Notes: a model not told the origin generated them from the sequence alone. A DNA stretch of 64,000 nucleotides from Patagioenas fasciata (GCF_037038585.1 NC_092520.1:190506604-190570603); one strand, 5' to 3'; shown: positions 14,301-25,788, counted from the first letter of the stretch. Program-made: numbers and translations.

Positions 14301-17300
14301 GTAACGTTCACAGGGAAGTTGCCACTTACTTTAGAAGTCCTTGGCACTACGTGCTGTACATGCTACCTGAACCACTCTGTACTAACAGAGTGTGGGCTGA
14401 GAAACAGCTCAACTGGAGTAGTTTAAATGCAAATTGAAGGCAGAGGCTTGTAAGTGTGACTGATATTAAAAAAATATCCTTCCAACAATGCAAACAGCAT
14501 GTCTTTCCCAACAGGTGACATGTAAAAATGTGGCTAGATTACGTTAAAGGAAGCTGCACACTCAGTGACAGTGAGAAGGAACAATCTAAGAGCACAGAAA
14601 CAAAGAATCTAAAAATTAATATTAATGCTCTCATTATGGCGATTACTGAAAGGTATTCAGGCACACCAGGCACAGTATTATTGATAATACTGTGTTAAAA
14701 ATACTGTTATTAGAAATACAGGGTTTAAACTGTGTTTCAAGCAGTTCCTTTCCTCATTTCATAATTATTTTAATTTTACTAACTTAAGTTACAATCAGCA
14801 CAACTAAATAACTACTGATCATTAAAATATTATTTTTCCCTTTTGAAGTCATCCTTTAAAGAAAAGTGGAAAATACGCTTTGACATTGGTACTATGGAAA
14901 CAGCTTAAAGGATGACTTGCAAAAGACAGTTCCACAGTACGAGTTTAGCTTATAACATTGACTTACAAGTATCAAGAGTAATTACTTAAAAATATAATTG
15001 TTCACTGAATTATTAATACTATTAGAGGCACAAGAACAAGTTACTTGGAGGCAAGTCTGCGTCTGACTTGACAAAGTCTGACTAATCCTTAAGTCTCTCA
15101 ACTTGAAATAAAGTGTAAACTGCCTTGCATGTATTAAAATAGACACATTTCTGCACTTACTGCAGAGTACTAAGCGTGCTTCATTAGAGATTAAGTTATA
15201 ATGCAATGTATTTTTTCATGTTGTCAAACCACTGGCAAAACAAAACCTACAAAGAATCACTTAAATTACTGACATTGTGTATGAATTGATTCAAGACAGC
15301 ATCTAATAAAGAGATAATCGAGACAACAGGCAGAAATACTTACACATTATCTTCTACACAAATTTTAGGTCCAACTACATTTGCTGCTCCACTTGCCATC
15401 TTGAATGCAAAATGCTTTTCAGGACAAGCTTTAGAGATCCCACATTTGTATCTTGGAGGTTTTGTAGCTTTCAAAAGGAAATAAACCAGGATTTTAGAGA
15501 CAACACCACAGGTAAACTAACAGAGAAACATCAGTTAGTTTTCTGAAGGAATTCAAGGAAAAGAGCAGAGACAAATAGAATCTCATCAGCAGTTTCATAG
15601 GAGCTTAATATAATCTAGGTTCCCCCCTGCTTGCTCTAGCACTGTCATCAAAAGCCACAAGACAAATCTACAAATGAAATACTGGCAAAAAACAGACTTT
15701 ACCAGAAGTTTAGGAAAATCAAGAAGAAAGGAAAATTAATTTCTGATTGCATTTAAAGTGTAATTAAGACTTTCTTAACTATGAAAATTCAACATTCTTT
15801 CTGTTAATAGCAAAAGGAAGTCACAGCAGTAACACATGCATATGAACACTCACAGCGTGCAGCTGCATCCAGTGCTGATCTGGCTAAAATGCAAAAGGAA
15901 GTTTTACAAGATGTTACTATTGAAGTGTGATCTATTATAAAATATCTTACAAATTAAAAACCCTTCTCTACCCCTATAAAAATGAGCTGGTTGAAATGAA
16001 CATTATGTTCCAATATAAAACATTAACCTTTACACAGCAGAAAAAAGAGAGTGATCAGGGACCCAATTTAGAAGCACTGCCTTAATTCATGACTCTCCCA
16101 GTAACACAAAAATCCAAGTAGATACAACACCATCAGGGATATGTGCAGGTGTGGACACTGAAGTGAAATTAATTCCCTCCTTATGGCTTCTCCAGGATGG
16201 GCTTGGTCTCACCTAATGCTGGGAGCCTGCAACTCATGAATGGCTGGGTCAAACACACCTGACTCCCTTTCTTGGGCTGGGAAGAGACATACGTGACCTC
16301 ATCATGCATATACCCACAATATATCTGTAATAATCCACAATACATCTGTAATACTTAATGATACCCTTGTCTCTTTAATGATTATTAAAGAGGTCTCTGC
16401 TGACTGGTTTGGATATTGGCTCACACTGTAGTAATATGGGGTTAAATAACACGAACCTTACTCATACACCTAAAATTGTTCGGGAGTTTGTTTTGGTTTT
16501 TGTTAGGGTTTTGTTTGGTTCATTGGTTTTGCTTTTGTCTTTAAATGAAAAGACTCTTTAAAGACCAAGTTGGTTCAAAACATACACTCTGGATTTTAAG
16601 TTGCCTCAGCTGTCAGTTTTCTTCTGTGTAGAACCTGGACATATCCAAGATGTTTTGACTACTGCACATTCAATTGTACATGGTAGTGTACCTGTGCAAG
16701 CAAAAAAACCCACCCCAGAACACAAATTCTGAACAGCAGAAGGCAGAGTGCAGATTTCCAGAAACATGATTCAAGTCACCTAGTCTACAATTCCAGACTA
16801 AGACTCTTAAGTACCACTACACAGAAAAAACAGGTAAAACTATGCATACCTGGCAGGCAAAACAATCAAACTGATCAAGACAGTAGGTTAAATATTTCAT
16901 ACAGAAACATAACTTAATACACACATTATATATTATGTATGTATAATATATATTTTATAATACTGGGTACACACATTAAAAAGCCACAGAATTATTAAGT
17001 GTAAGAGCCCAAGTCAAGCTTAAAGCAAAATGAAGATGATATTCCTGATCATGGCTCAAGTAAATATTAATAGTTGTCTGAAGGAAACAAAATCATCACT
17101 TACCAAATATGTGTCCTAAGTTTGCATCCATTTTTATTTCAAACACTTGAGATATGACATAGAACGTCAACAAAAATATTGCTACGACTACTACCAACTT
17201 TGCAGCACCTATTTAGAAGTAGAAAAAGGTTTCAAAAAAAGCATCTGCAAATGATAATATTAATTTTATCAAAATTAACTACAAGAGAAATGTGTATCAG

Positions 17301-19915
17301 ATTACATTAAGGGGAACTCATACACAAGACGATCATTTGTGGGCTCACTAAGCAGAAATCATCTGCAAGAAACAGACACTATGATGTAGGATGCAGCTGA
17401 GCCAGTCCATCAGGTTGCTATACCAAATATAATACACCCTGCTCTCAGCTTGCTCCAGCTTCATGCTTGTGTGACACCACAGCACACCAACTCAGCTCAG
17501 CATCTTAGGAGAAACCACAGAATTTACCATGGAAATCCAGCTTAACAAGATGAACTAAGCTCATCTGATTGGCTGCTGTCCCAAAGGGAAACTCCCACCT
17601 CCCCCCATTCCACTTCCCTGTTTTTATCCATGTGTACTTGTTTCCTCACTGTTCACAAATACTCTTTTTCCCCCCTCTTTAAATTGAGCTACCTCTATTT
17701 TAACATATGGCCAAGACTAAGTGATTAAGGATCTGTTCATATACTGTAGCATGGCTGCTTTGGTCAGTCAGGTCTGAGCATAACATTAAAAAAGTCACCC
17801 AACCAAAAAAATTAAAGCCTCCTCACCTCATTTTCAACAAATTTAAATTGCTGACCTTCACAAAGCAAGTTTGAAGGTTCAAAAAAGCTTATTTAAAAAG
17901 TAATAAAGAGCAGTAACGCTTCCCTCCCGGTATTAATATGTCGAAGCCTCATGCAGGTTGGAAGTTTTACAAGCCTAACTTTCCCCAGCACTGAGCAGTC
18001 AAGTTACCTCCTGGGAGCAGAGCTGGAAGCACACAACCACAGCAATTTACCTCTGAGATGAAAATTCAGGTATAGGTGGTACTGTCATGAACTCCCCCAT
18101 TTTTTAGCATAATTTTCAGTAGATTTTTACAGAATACTCTACTCTTAGCTTATTGTAAAAGACCAACTGAGAGCAGAAGTTGGGTGAGGAGGCATCTGAT
18201 CCACATCCTGCCTTCTCGTCTCATGCCAGTAGGTCAAACTGTTTGGAAGAAGCAACCCTACACATTCTTCTGTTTCTTAGATCGCCAGCCAAATAAATCC
18301 TTCAGAAAAAATACAAACTTATGTACTGCAGATCTCAGACCGCGCTGTTCAGAAAACCTTAAAATAGACAGATTACTCAGCCTTCAGAAGGATGAGAGAC
18401 ATTAATCAATCCTTCCAAAAGGCTAAAAAAAGATAAGGGGAGATGAAAAACAACAAGAAAGATGCAGAAAGAGACACAACTTGTTTGTTTGCTTCTGGCT
18501 TGGTCTTCCTCTCCCATTTTCCCTTTTCATGTGTGTGAGCACATATATACTATGTAAGAAAACATAGATGCAAACCTAATTGAAAAATACTATGCTGGAA
18601 CTCCAAAGATTATACCACTCGATGGGAAGTGAACCACATGTAAGCACTAGAGAAAACAGATGATCTGAACATTCATTAAAAAGCAGAAAAAAAGGTTCTC
18701 AAAGAAACACTGTTTAAAACGGGAAGATGGTACCAGATTTTGGAATGTGTCATCTAGCAAATGGCACTTGGAGAGCATGTTGTTTCAGCAGATGGTGGGC
18801 AAGATGAATGAGAACGCGGTCTGAGCACTGACTACCCCCTCCACTCAATATCATGAGCCCTTCAGCTGAACTGCGAGTGCTCCCCCTTAAGGAAAGACAA
18901 ATCTAGAAAATTCTTTTAGCACTTGAACCAAAAACAGCCTCTTTGCCTACAAGTTAAACATTCTGTAGGAACTGCTGCATCTTGTCTGTGGGTTTTAGCA
19001 ACAAAACTATTTACATGAAAGAAAAAAAAAAAAAAAAGAGGTTCAGGTGAATTCCAGGTGATTTTGCCATCCTATAAATATCACAGCATTTTACAGTTCT
19101 TTATCAGATTTACTTGAATAGGTTGCTCCCAGTTATATATATTGAGGTTAACAACTTCAGAAGTAGTGACAAAAATCAGGACTAATTTCATACATTAAGA
19201 AGGCTAATGTGCAGCTCTCTTGGAAAAGACGGTGTCATTCTCTCCCAGAAGAGCCAAGAGTTGCTCCTTTTGCTCCTTCTGCAACATAACACTACAACTA
19301 TTGATAAAAGTGCAAGGCATCAGAAACTCAAAACTGTTCAATTGCCATGCAGGCTATCCTACTGCAAGGAAATGTCTAAAATAATATTTTTTATACTGTT
19401 ATATTGCCAAATATCTATTTTTACAACCACTACACCTTCTATCAAGTAAAATCAAGATTCTCAAACCCTGTACTATGGTAACTTACCTCTATGAAAAGGA
19501 TTTTATAGCTTTCAAACTCCCAGTAACCAGGAAGTTTCAGACACTATATTACAATAGCACAAAGCACTTTCAGTTAGGGTGTGAGTCAGGGAAGAAATCA
19601 CTTAAGACATCAATTGGCCATTTCTTATTACTTCATCATCTTACAGAATTAGCAGCCAAGGGGTGTCAAGTCATGACACCTTAACAGTTCCTGCAGCTCA
19701 GCTGAAGCATTTTAACCAGCTGCTTGCTCTTAGACCATCCCAAATTCCAATATGAGTCTCATTAAGCATCGACTAAATGGAACCGCAAAGCCTGTTATGT
19801 CAGTTAAGTTTATTTTAAACCTTTAGTGTCACAGCTTGTTAATGCTGTCCAGAGCACCAGTTTCACAAGTTAAAATAGTCTTATTTTACTCAGCCTGCTT
19901 ACCTGCTATTCTCAT
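5265..19915 (-). CDS. FAM3C: FAM3C (ILEI) secreted cytokine-like protein, nine coding exons
   Basis: Joined minus-strand exons 19915-19903, 17208-17104, 15883-15854, 15467-15344, 10768-10710, 9317-9267, 8812-8728, 6515-6389 and 5354-5265 give 684 nt: 227 codons plus TAA, the length of mammalian FAM3C. Every junction is GT-AG; intron phases are 1,1,1,2,1,1,2,0. Residues about 6-28 form one hydrophobic signal or anchor segment; the FAM3 domain follows from about residue 55 to the end. Five cysteines fall at 58, 64, 86, 185 and 221. In the mammalian protein 58-86 and 64-221 are disulfides and 185 supports dimer formation. Recognisable stretches include [35 protein letters not shown] and [20 protein letters not shown]. 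Family knowledge: a secreted factor linked to epithelial-mesenchymal transition, bone and metabolism. The start is the ATG at 19915-19913, encoding MRIAG. The frame is intact, so this is a functional gene and not a processed copy. Confidence 0.98.
6389..6515 (-). CDS. FAM3C: FAM3C exon 9, includes Cys185
   Basis: 127 nt encode [20 protein letters not shown] followed by [20 protein letters not shown] and EQ. Cys185 lies in WVFCGGKG. The acceptor is TTTAAG and the donor gtctgt, the weakest donor in the gene. The exon ends on a codon boundary. Confidence 0.98.
7191..7242. repeat. Alternating TA/TG microsatellite
   Basis: About 52 bp of alternating purine-pyrimidine sequence made of TATATGTG, TGTGTG and ATATATACATATATACACATA units, in FAM3C intron 8. 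The second half is partly self-complementary. Confidence 0.85.
8728..8812 (-). CDS. FAM3C: FAM3C exon 8
   Basis: 85 nt encode [20 protein letters not shown] followed by TYDDGAT, with split Asp128 and Lys156 codons. The acceptor is TGTACAG and the donor gtatgt. This is the strongest identity match to FAM3C in the gene; the reading frame runs on into intron 8 before a stop. Confidence 0.98.
9267..9317 (-). CDS. FAM3C: FAM3C exon 7
   Basis: 51 nt encode [16 protein letters not shown] with split Gly111 and Asp128 codons. The acceptor is CTGCAG and the donor gtaggt. A multiple of three with equal phases on both sides. Confidence 0.98.
10710..10768 (-). CDS. FAM3C: FAM3C exon 6
   Basis: 59 nt encode [19 protein letters not shown] with split codons at both ends. 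The acceptor is a long T run followed by CAG; the donor is gtaagt. The peptide matches the [21 protein letters not shown] part of mammalian FAM3C with one change (Ala109 to Val). Confidence 0.98.
10769..15343 (-). other. FAM3C intron 5
   Basis: 4575 bp, the longest of the introns between coding exons. No recognised repeat family. A GC-richer patch at about 11400-11640 and a 60-codon minus-strand frame at 11795-11977 stand out slightly but match nothing I know. Confidence 0.8.
15344..15467 (-). CDS. FAM3C: FAM3C exon 5, start of the FAM3 domain, three cysteines
   Basis: 124 nt encode residues 50-91: Thr-Lys-Pro-Pro-Arg-Tyr, then Cys58, Cys64 and Cys86, and [16 protein letters not shown]. The acceptor is GAAAG and the donor gtaagt. 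The intron between exons 4 and 5 is only 386 bp, the shortest in the gene. Confidence 0.98.
15854..15883 (-). CDS. FAM3C: FAM3C exon 4, 30-nt micro-exon
   Basis: A 30-nt exon encodes [10 protein letters not shown] plus the first base of Ser50, between a TTTTAG acceptor and a gtgagt donor. Both phases match the neighbours, and the peptide matches the ARSALDTAAR linker of mammalian FAM3C. Because the exon is a multiple of three with matched phases, skipping it would keep the frame. Confidence 0.96.
17104..17208 (-). CDS. FAM3C: FAM3C exon 3, hydrophobic signal/anchor segment
   Basis: 105 nt between an AAATAG acceptor and a gtaagt donor. It encodes residues 5-39: a run of Val, Ile, Leu and Phe ([18 protein letters not shown]), then [15 protein letters not shown]. 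The hydrophobic core is flanked by Lys8 and by Glu24, consistent with a signal peptide or signal anchor. LGHIF differs from the LGNLF of mammals. Confidence 0.97.
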
Positions 19916-19963
19916 GTTTGGTCTTCAGTCAGCTATTGACAACACTGCATTAAAAATAGCCAC
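19903..19963 (-). CDS. FAM3C: FAM3C exon 2, containing the start codon
   Basis: The coding part is 19915-19903 (ATG AGA ATA GCA G, encoding MRIA and the first base of Gly5). The donor reads G|gtaagc. The 5' border is inferred: a pyrimidine-rich stretch ending in TAG at 19966-19964 makes a good acceptor, so about 48 nt of 5' UTR precede the ATG. An in-frame TGA lies shortly upstream of the ATG. The coding border is firm; the acceptor is less certain. Confidence 0.9.
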
Positions 19964-20788
19964 CTAGGGGGAACAAAAAGCACAAAAATGTAATTACAGC
20001 CAAATAAGTACTTTTATTATGAGTTAACAGTAAAAAAACCCATAAATAACATTAATTATGATTGTCCTGAATACCTAAGTAAAGGGAAGACTTAAAATGG
20101 ATTTTTGATGGATTGCTTTCATTTGTTACTCCATGAAGCAAATGTTCTGAAAAACTGTGAATTTAACTTCATCAAATCCACTACTACAAATTCTGTTCAA
20201 CTTTCAACCCTTCAACCTGTGACCTAAATATTTATGAGTCTTATATCTAAGCAGACTTTCATTTCCTAAAGCTACATGGTAAAAGTCAGCAACTCCATCA
20301 GCATTGCTTCAAAGCCCTAGCAACCTTTGGATGCAAGTTGTTATTTAATAACACAACACAGCAAACAATGCTTCAGAGAGAAAATATTTAAGCATTTTGG
20401 CCTTTAGGATACTGTATAAACTGCACTCAGTGGAACCAAAAGAAGGTTATTCTAATAATTTAATCTACATGTTAGAGAAATATAAGAGCACATTTGTCAC
20501 TCATAGCAGCATCCAGGAGATTCAAGTGATAGTCAATGGTGACAGAAGCACCAACCCCAGAACAGCGACTATTTCAGAGTAAACTGAAAACCACCATCTA
20601 TGAGCAAAGACCATGTAAGCACACAACAGTTTCTTCTAAACCAGAGCTTTCACCACATAGTCAAAATGTGCCACAACCTACGTGGGCTCTGCTCAAAGAC
20701 GACATCTCCTCCTCAGCAACCCCTTATCCCTGAGGGTACCAAGTCTCTCGTCCTCTGCCTGCAGAGCTGTGACTGCTGGTGGCTCTGT

Positions 20789-20812
20789 ACCATGGCCATG
20801 GTTGGCCATGGT
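20789..20812. repeat. 24-bp inverted repeat with NcoI-like core
   Basis: Perfect 10-bp arms ACCATGGCCA and TGGCCATGGT flank a TGGT spacer. It sits in a GC-richer patch (about 20660-20890) of FAM3C intron 1 with no recognised origin. Confidence 0.8.
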
Positions 20813-22540
20813 GGGCCCATGCTGCCCTGAGCATGGACATCTGTCTCCAGCTGTTCCCCACTCCTGATGAATAAAGATGACCACATATAGTCCCTTGGCA
20901 CCCCTGCACTACACATGGCATCTGAAAAAATCAGGTTTGGCAAACATTATAATGTCTATTAATGAAGTACTAAATATCCATTAGGAACATGGTAATTCAT
21001 TTTAAAACTTTTAAATAGATTAAGCATGTAAAAAAAATTACTTGAAATTAGAATTTACTTGGAAACAAACCACTTCAGGCAGTATACTACCTCATTTCCT
21101 CTATTTTTATCAGTGTAAGAAGAAAGAGCCCTCAGTTACTTTCAAAAAAATACATGAGGTGTTCAGACAAATAACAGTCTGTAATCAGTACTTCCCTTCT
21201 GAATAAATAACCACACTATTTCTGAATTTGTGTTTTGCTGCATAACTACTTACACTTAATATGGCAAAATAAAGTCTACTGGCATTCAGGGATCTTACTG
21301 GATCATCTACACTAAGGCTGAATTTGAAAACGTAATAAATACCATTCTAACCGAAGTGACCATCCCACACCCCCATCACAAAAGCTACAGCGTCACTAAC
21401 ACTGTGCAGTCCTATGACATGATTCTCAAAATCAACAACATCATATTCAGAAATTATTTGTAACACTATCATTATTAGAAGTCAGGATATGCAAATCATT
21501 TGGAGAAGATCACCAAAACCCCCATGTAGTTCTCACGATGTATGCTAGGCAATAAAATTGCATATTACACAAATAACCTTTTGCCTTAAATCCATATCTG
21601 TAAGCTCAGCAATTTGTGCCCAGATTCTCCTTGCCAAAGATACAGACATCACGCGATGCTGCCTAGAGTGTCCAAGAAAATGGTCAGCAGAGAAATAAAC
21701 AGGAAAAAAAATAGACAAGTACAGACATACTTAGTTCTACTCCATAAGAACGTGAACATAAATATCACCAGTAAAACCTGAAAAGCAGACAAATGTTTTT
21801 GAATACTAAGATTGTACTACAGGGGAAATCTCATAGCATATTATGGATATAATATACCCATTAGATTTATATCCACATATGGTATATCCATATATAAAAT
21901 CCATTATATCTTCTTTCAGTGAAAGACTACTATTTATCTGTCTTATAAAAAAGCAAAGCCAATCTGCCACGGCAGACAAACTCCTTTCATTTAAAAGTCT
22001 GTGAACAGAATTATTCTAAGCTCCTTTCTCTCTTTTCCCCACCCCCAGAAATACATCAACATTAAAATAAACACCATCTGTAGTTTGAACAACCACAAGT
22101 TTGTTTCAAGTCAGTGCTGGGAAAAAAAAAGTTTCCTCTTTTTATTTGACTATAAACAAAAACACATAAGGAAGTCAAAGCATGACAGCAAGAATATGAA
22201 CAAAACAAAAAAGCAGAAACTAAAGTGATCACACCATCCAATCTTGACTGCAGGATGCCTTTATGTGAACACTCGCATCTACCCTTCTCAGTAATCATTA
22301 TTTGTTGCAATCAACAAATATTCAACAGATACGACATATTAAAAAAAAAATTGAAATGTTTCCTTGATTTAGGAAAAAGAATTAATATGTTACACCTCAA
22401 CTTGAAAGGAATTAAAAAAGTTACATAGAGATTCTTTTTCTGAATTACAGCATACCAAAAAATTGTGGGCTTTGATCTAGAGAATAAATACAGAAATGCT
22501 ACAGTACAGATGAATATTGTACAGCATTTTCCAGGTGCAA

Positions 22541-23207
22541 GAGACTGTCCTGGTTTTGTTAAAAAACAAGTTTCTCTTTCAGTGAATTTTGCCTGTCAGC
22601 TAAAACCTTCATATTAGCTGCATTTTCCTGGAGAACCAGATACATGTTTTGGTTAAACCTAGCAATGGAATGCAAACTTACTGATAAGTACGGATGGACA
22701 TCTCGCGAGAGGGGCAACTAGAAACCGGTGACCGAGAGACTGACCAACGGTGTATAACATGCCATTCACGTGAATACTTCATATAAAAGTGGGAGATCAC
22801 GAGGATCTCGGCCCTTATTCCTTCCCTTTTTCCTCATGGCTGACATTAGGAGAGGACCTTGCTGGTCGTCCCTGCGAACTAAGGCCTAGTGAGAGACTGA
22901 ATCCAGCTCCGGTTGGCTGCAGAGTCTAATCCAGGACTTCGGGTGCTGGCTCTGCAGTTGCTGAGACTTTCAAGATTGGTTTTGTATATTTTGTATTATT
23001 TTCTCTATTCTTATTAGTAGCATTAGTAAAACATCTTTAATTTTTCCAACTCTCTTCTCTCTGTCCTTCTTTCCCTCCCGATCGCCTGTCCTGAGTGGGA
23101 AGGGGGGAGAGGGAGGGGCAAAAGGGGGAAGTGGGGGGGAGAGGAGGTTAACAATACATCTGCCAGGGTTTGATTGTCACCCCGCAATCTTAACCCTCGA
23201 CAGAGAC
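22541..23207 (+). mobile_element. Solo LTR of an endogenous retrovirus, TGTCCTGG family, with 5-bp TSD
   Basis: The LTR itself is 22546-23202 (657 bp). It begins TGTCCTGGTTTTG, ends CCTCGACA, and is flanked by the direct repeat GAGAC (22541-22545 and 23203-23207). A TATA box (TATAAAA, 22782-22788) lies in the middle third; an AGTAAA variant polyadenylation signal is at 23025-23030, followed by T-rich sequence. No gag, pol, env or second LTR is attached, so this is a recombined solo LTR. A 5-bp duplication and a TGTCCTGG start are typical of avian ERVL-type LTRs; the family assignment is from memory. It is plus-oriented, antisense to FAM3C. Confidence 0.92.
22782..22788 (+). promoter_or_regulatory. 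LTR TATA box
   Basis: TATAAAA in the 22546-23202 LTR, about 240 bp from the 5' edge, in the usual U3 position. A GAGATC...GATCTC inverted repeat lies just downstream. Confidence 0.6.
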
Positions 23208-24913
23208 CTTTATTTATGAATGTCAAGTCTTTTTCCTATACAGTATTATCTTATTTTTTTTAATTAAAGACAGAACAGTAAATAAAATATGAATGCTTAT
23301 AGACCCTCATGAATGTTTATAGACCATTACTCCACATCTTTAGTATTAGACCTCATTATTAGAATTACAAAAGTGATATAAAAAATGGATCTGGGATTTC
23401 CAAAAGTGCTTAGTTTAGGATCATTTGAAAACAAAGAATGAACACAGGTTCACAACTGAGCTTGCACAGACTCAGATGTACAAAAATAATATCAACAACA
23501 TTACTTTGATTGTTTTAGGAATGGGCTAAAGAAAACATACACTGTTTCTCTCCTCTTTGACCTAACATGCCATGAATCAGAGGCAGCAGAATTACAACCC
23601 AAGTATCTTCTTCACTTACCAACATCCAGTAATATTATTACTACATTAACATAATTTATCTGTCAGGTAGCACAACAAGGCTGACATTTATCCCTTACTA
23701 GGTCTGAGACTGAGGCAGGAGGTACAGCCTACAGCATGATCTACAGGCAGCCCCTGATGGGCAGAGCAGAACCCTATACAGACAAAAAGGCCAAGGAGAG
23801 CATCATGGAATAGACAACAGAAGTGATCAACAAGTGTCAAACAGCTGGTTTTGGGAAGCATTATACTATACAATTGTGAAACATGGAGTTTCTTTTTCTG
23901 CAAATGGTTTTCTTGGTGCAGAACTTAATAGGTTAATCAGTCAAGGTCTAAAATTTGGACGATGGAAAGAAACAAAACAAATCCTTCACATGCAGCATCA
24001 AGTGCCTTTAAACAAGAAGCTGTCCACAGAGGAACACAAACCAAGTGCCTTCAGGTGCCGTTTTTCCTCTGTCAAGAAAAAAGGAAGTTATTACCCCCCA
24101 GGACAGGCTAATAGAAGGAGAGGTGTGTCAAATTCCAGGTTTATATCTATCATGGACAGCAGTAAAGGTGTTTTAAGTCAGACCAAATTCTAGCTACAAT
24201 CAGCTTAGTCAAATATCTGGACATGGCACATGCATTCATTCACTAGACTAATATTACCATGAATTTCAGCTCTTCTATTAAACTTCTGATATTCCTATGT
24301 CATCAAAGCAATCTTGTGCAACTTGTCATAAAGGTGAAAGAATGTGCCCTCCTGGTCCTGTTATCTCACTCAGTGCTAAAGGTCTGGACACATCTTCTCT
24401 CAGCAACAACCACACGTCAGAGAGCTTTCTGAACCCTGCTGCCCATCATCGCCAACTCACACCAGCCAGCACTCTGGAGAACAAGCAGTGATCTCTCAAG
24501 CACAGCAAGCTGTATCCACATCCTGAATAAAGAGCACAGGAACACCAGGAGGTGATGGTCTACAGGCTGGTAGTATCAGGCCTCCTGTCAACAGCTGGCT
24601 GATATTGTTCTTGTAAGGCCTGGCTGATGTGAATCTGCAGCCTAGCTCAGCCAACCAGCCACGCTGGTCCAGCAAGATCATACAAATCCAGTACGTAGAG
24701 CTGTGAAATATTGAGCAGCAGAAAACAAAGAAAGGAATGCTTTGTTTGTTAAACTGAGGCAGAAAGTTTTCTCTGAGCTGGCAGAAACTGATGGCCTCAC
24801 TGACAAAAGTAATGGAATACCAGGAGACAGGCAGAGAGCTGGTGCTGCTGTACTAGAGAGCTGAGAGGTTGCTCTTTCAGCACAACCTGGTGCATGGTGT
24901 GGCAGGATGCAAA

Positions 24914-24941
24914 CCCCCCCTCTCTCCCCACCCCCCCCCCC
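24914..24941 (+). repeat. Poly-C tract in LTR U3
   Basis: Three C runs (7, 4 and 11 or more) separated by TCTCT and A. Capable of i-motif formation, with G-quadruplex potential on the other strand. Confidence 0.8.
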
Positions 24942-25182
24942 TTCAATATGGAAGGAGTAGGCACATCTCCCTCTCTATTACTTGAGGCTAACAGCTTCTT
25001 TCGTTTGGCCCCAGAGCACCCTGGCCAGGGCCATTAGGAGAAGGGAGTGCCAAGGCGCCAGTGAGCCGCTGGGCACCTGTGACCAGTGTGGGGGATGTTT
25101 GGAGGCTTCAGGGGCATCCCACACACGATGTGGGGGTGCAGAGAAGCTTCTAGAATGCCTACAGTCAGGTCTGATCAACCAG

Positions 25183-25189
25183 TATAAAA
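25183..25189 (+). promoter_or_regulatory. LTR TATA box
   Basis: TATAAAA followed by CGGGACTCTCGTCG within the second LTR. Transcription would be expected to start near 25210-25220. Confidence 0.65.
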
Positions 25190-25319
25190 CGGGACTCTCG
25201 TCGAGACTTTGCCGATCGTCGCGGGTCTCTCAGAGCACGAGCTTAGCCACTGCCGCCAGGGGCCACGGCCCCCCCGCTTCCCGGGACTGAGACCCCGCTT
25301 GCCTTGCCACCACGTGTGT

Positions 25320-25540
25320 TAAGTAAATTAACCCTCGCAGAATTGCGAGTACATATATATTCCGTGCACATTTGCACGCGTACATTAAATTATTTCCTTA
25401 CACAATCGCGAGTGTATTTTCCTCCCGTGCTTCCACATAAGCACGTGTAGTATTCCGTGCACATTTGCACGTTTAAGTAATTTAACCCTCGCAGGATTGC
25501 GAGTACATATATATATTCCATGCACATTTGCACGTGTACT
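25320..25540 (+). repeat. Direct repeat with embedded hairpins inside the LTR
   Basis: A unit of about 65 bp occurs at 25320-25383 and again at 25475-25540 (period about 155 bp). Each holds CTCGCA-N4-TGCGAG (25334-25349 and 25488-25503) and a GTGCA-CATT-TGCAC type hairpin; the third copy of the latter has one stem mismatch. Between them lie another CGTGCA-CATT-TGCACG (25456-25471), TACAC...GTGTA (25399-25416) and CGTGCTT...AAGCACG (25426-25445). Confidence 0.85.
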
Positions 25541-25782
25541 TTCCATACTCACTACAAGTACGTATATCTCTTTAAGAATAATCTCACACCGTGTTCAGGC
25601 AAGTGTGTATTCGTCCCGGACTCAGGGCCGGCTCCGGCATTGTTTTGGGTGAAGCCACGTGCATGCACACTGTGCACCTCCTGTTGTATTAGTTGCTGCC
25701 CCTTAATAGTTTTCCTCAACTGATATCCGAACCTGTATTTAAGTCACTTTTGGAGTGCTAAAACCCTGTTTCTCATCAGTTT

Positions 25783-25788
25783 AATAAA
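25783..25788 (+). terminator. LTR polyadenylation signal
   Basis: AATAAA followed by AGTTGTTTTGG, a GT-rich downstream element, 55 bp from the 3' edge of the LTR. Confidence 0.7.

Larger units (their letters stand above)
15468..19902 (-). other. FAM3C introns 2-4 (15468-15853, 15884-17103, 17209-19902)
   Basis: Introns of 386, 1220 and 2694 bp, interrupted by exons 4 and 3. They hold an AT-rich, partly palindromic stretch at about 16921-16962 and a 16-nt A run at 19022-19037. No genes or clear transposon borders are visible. Confidence 0.8.
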
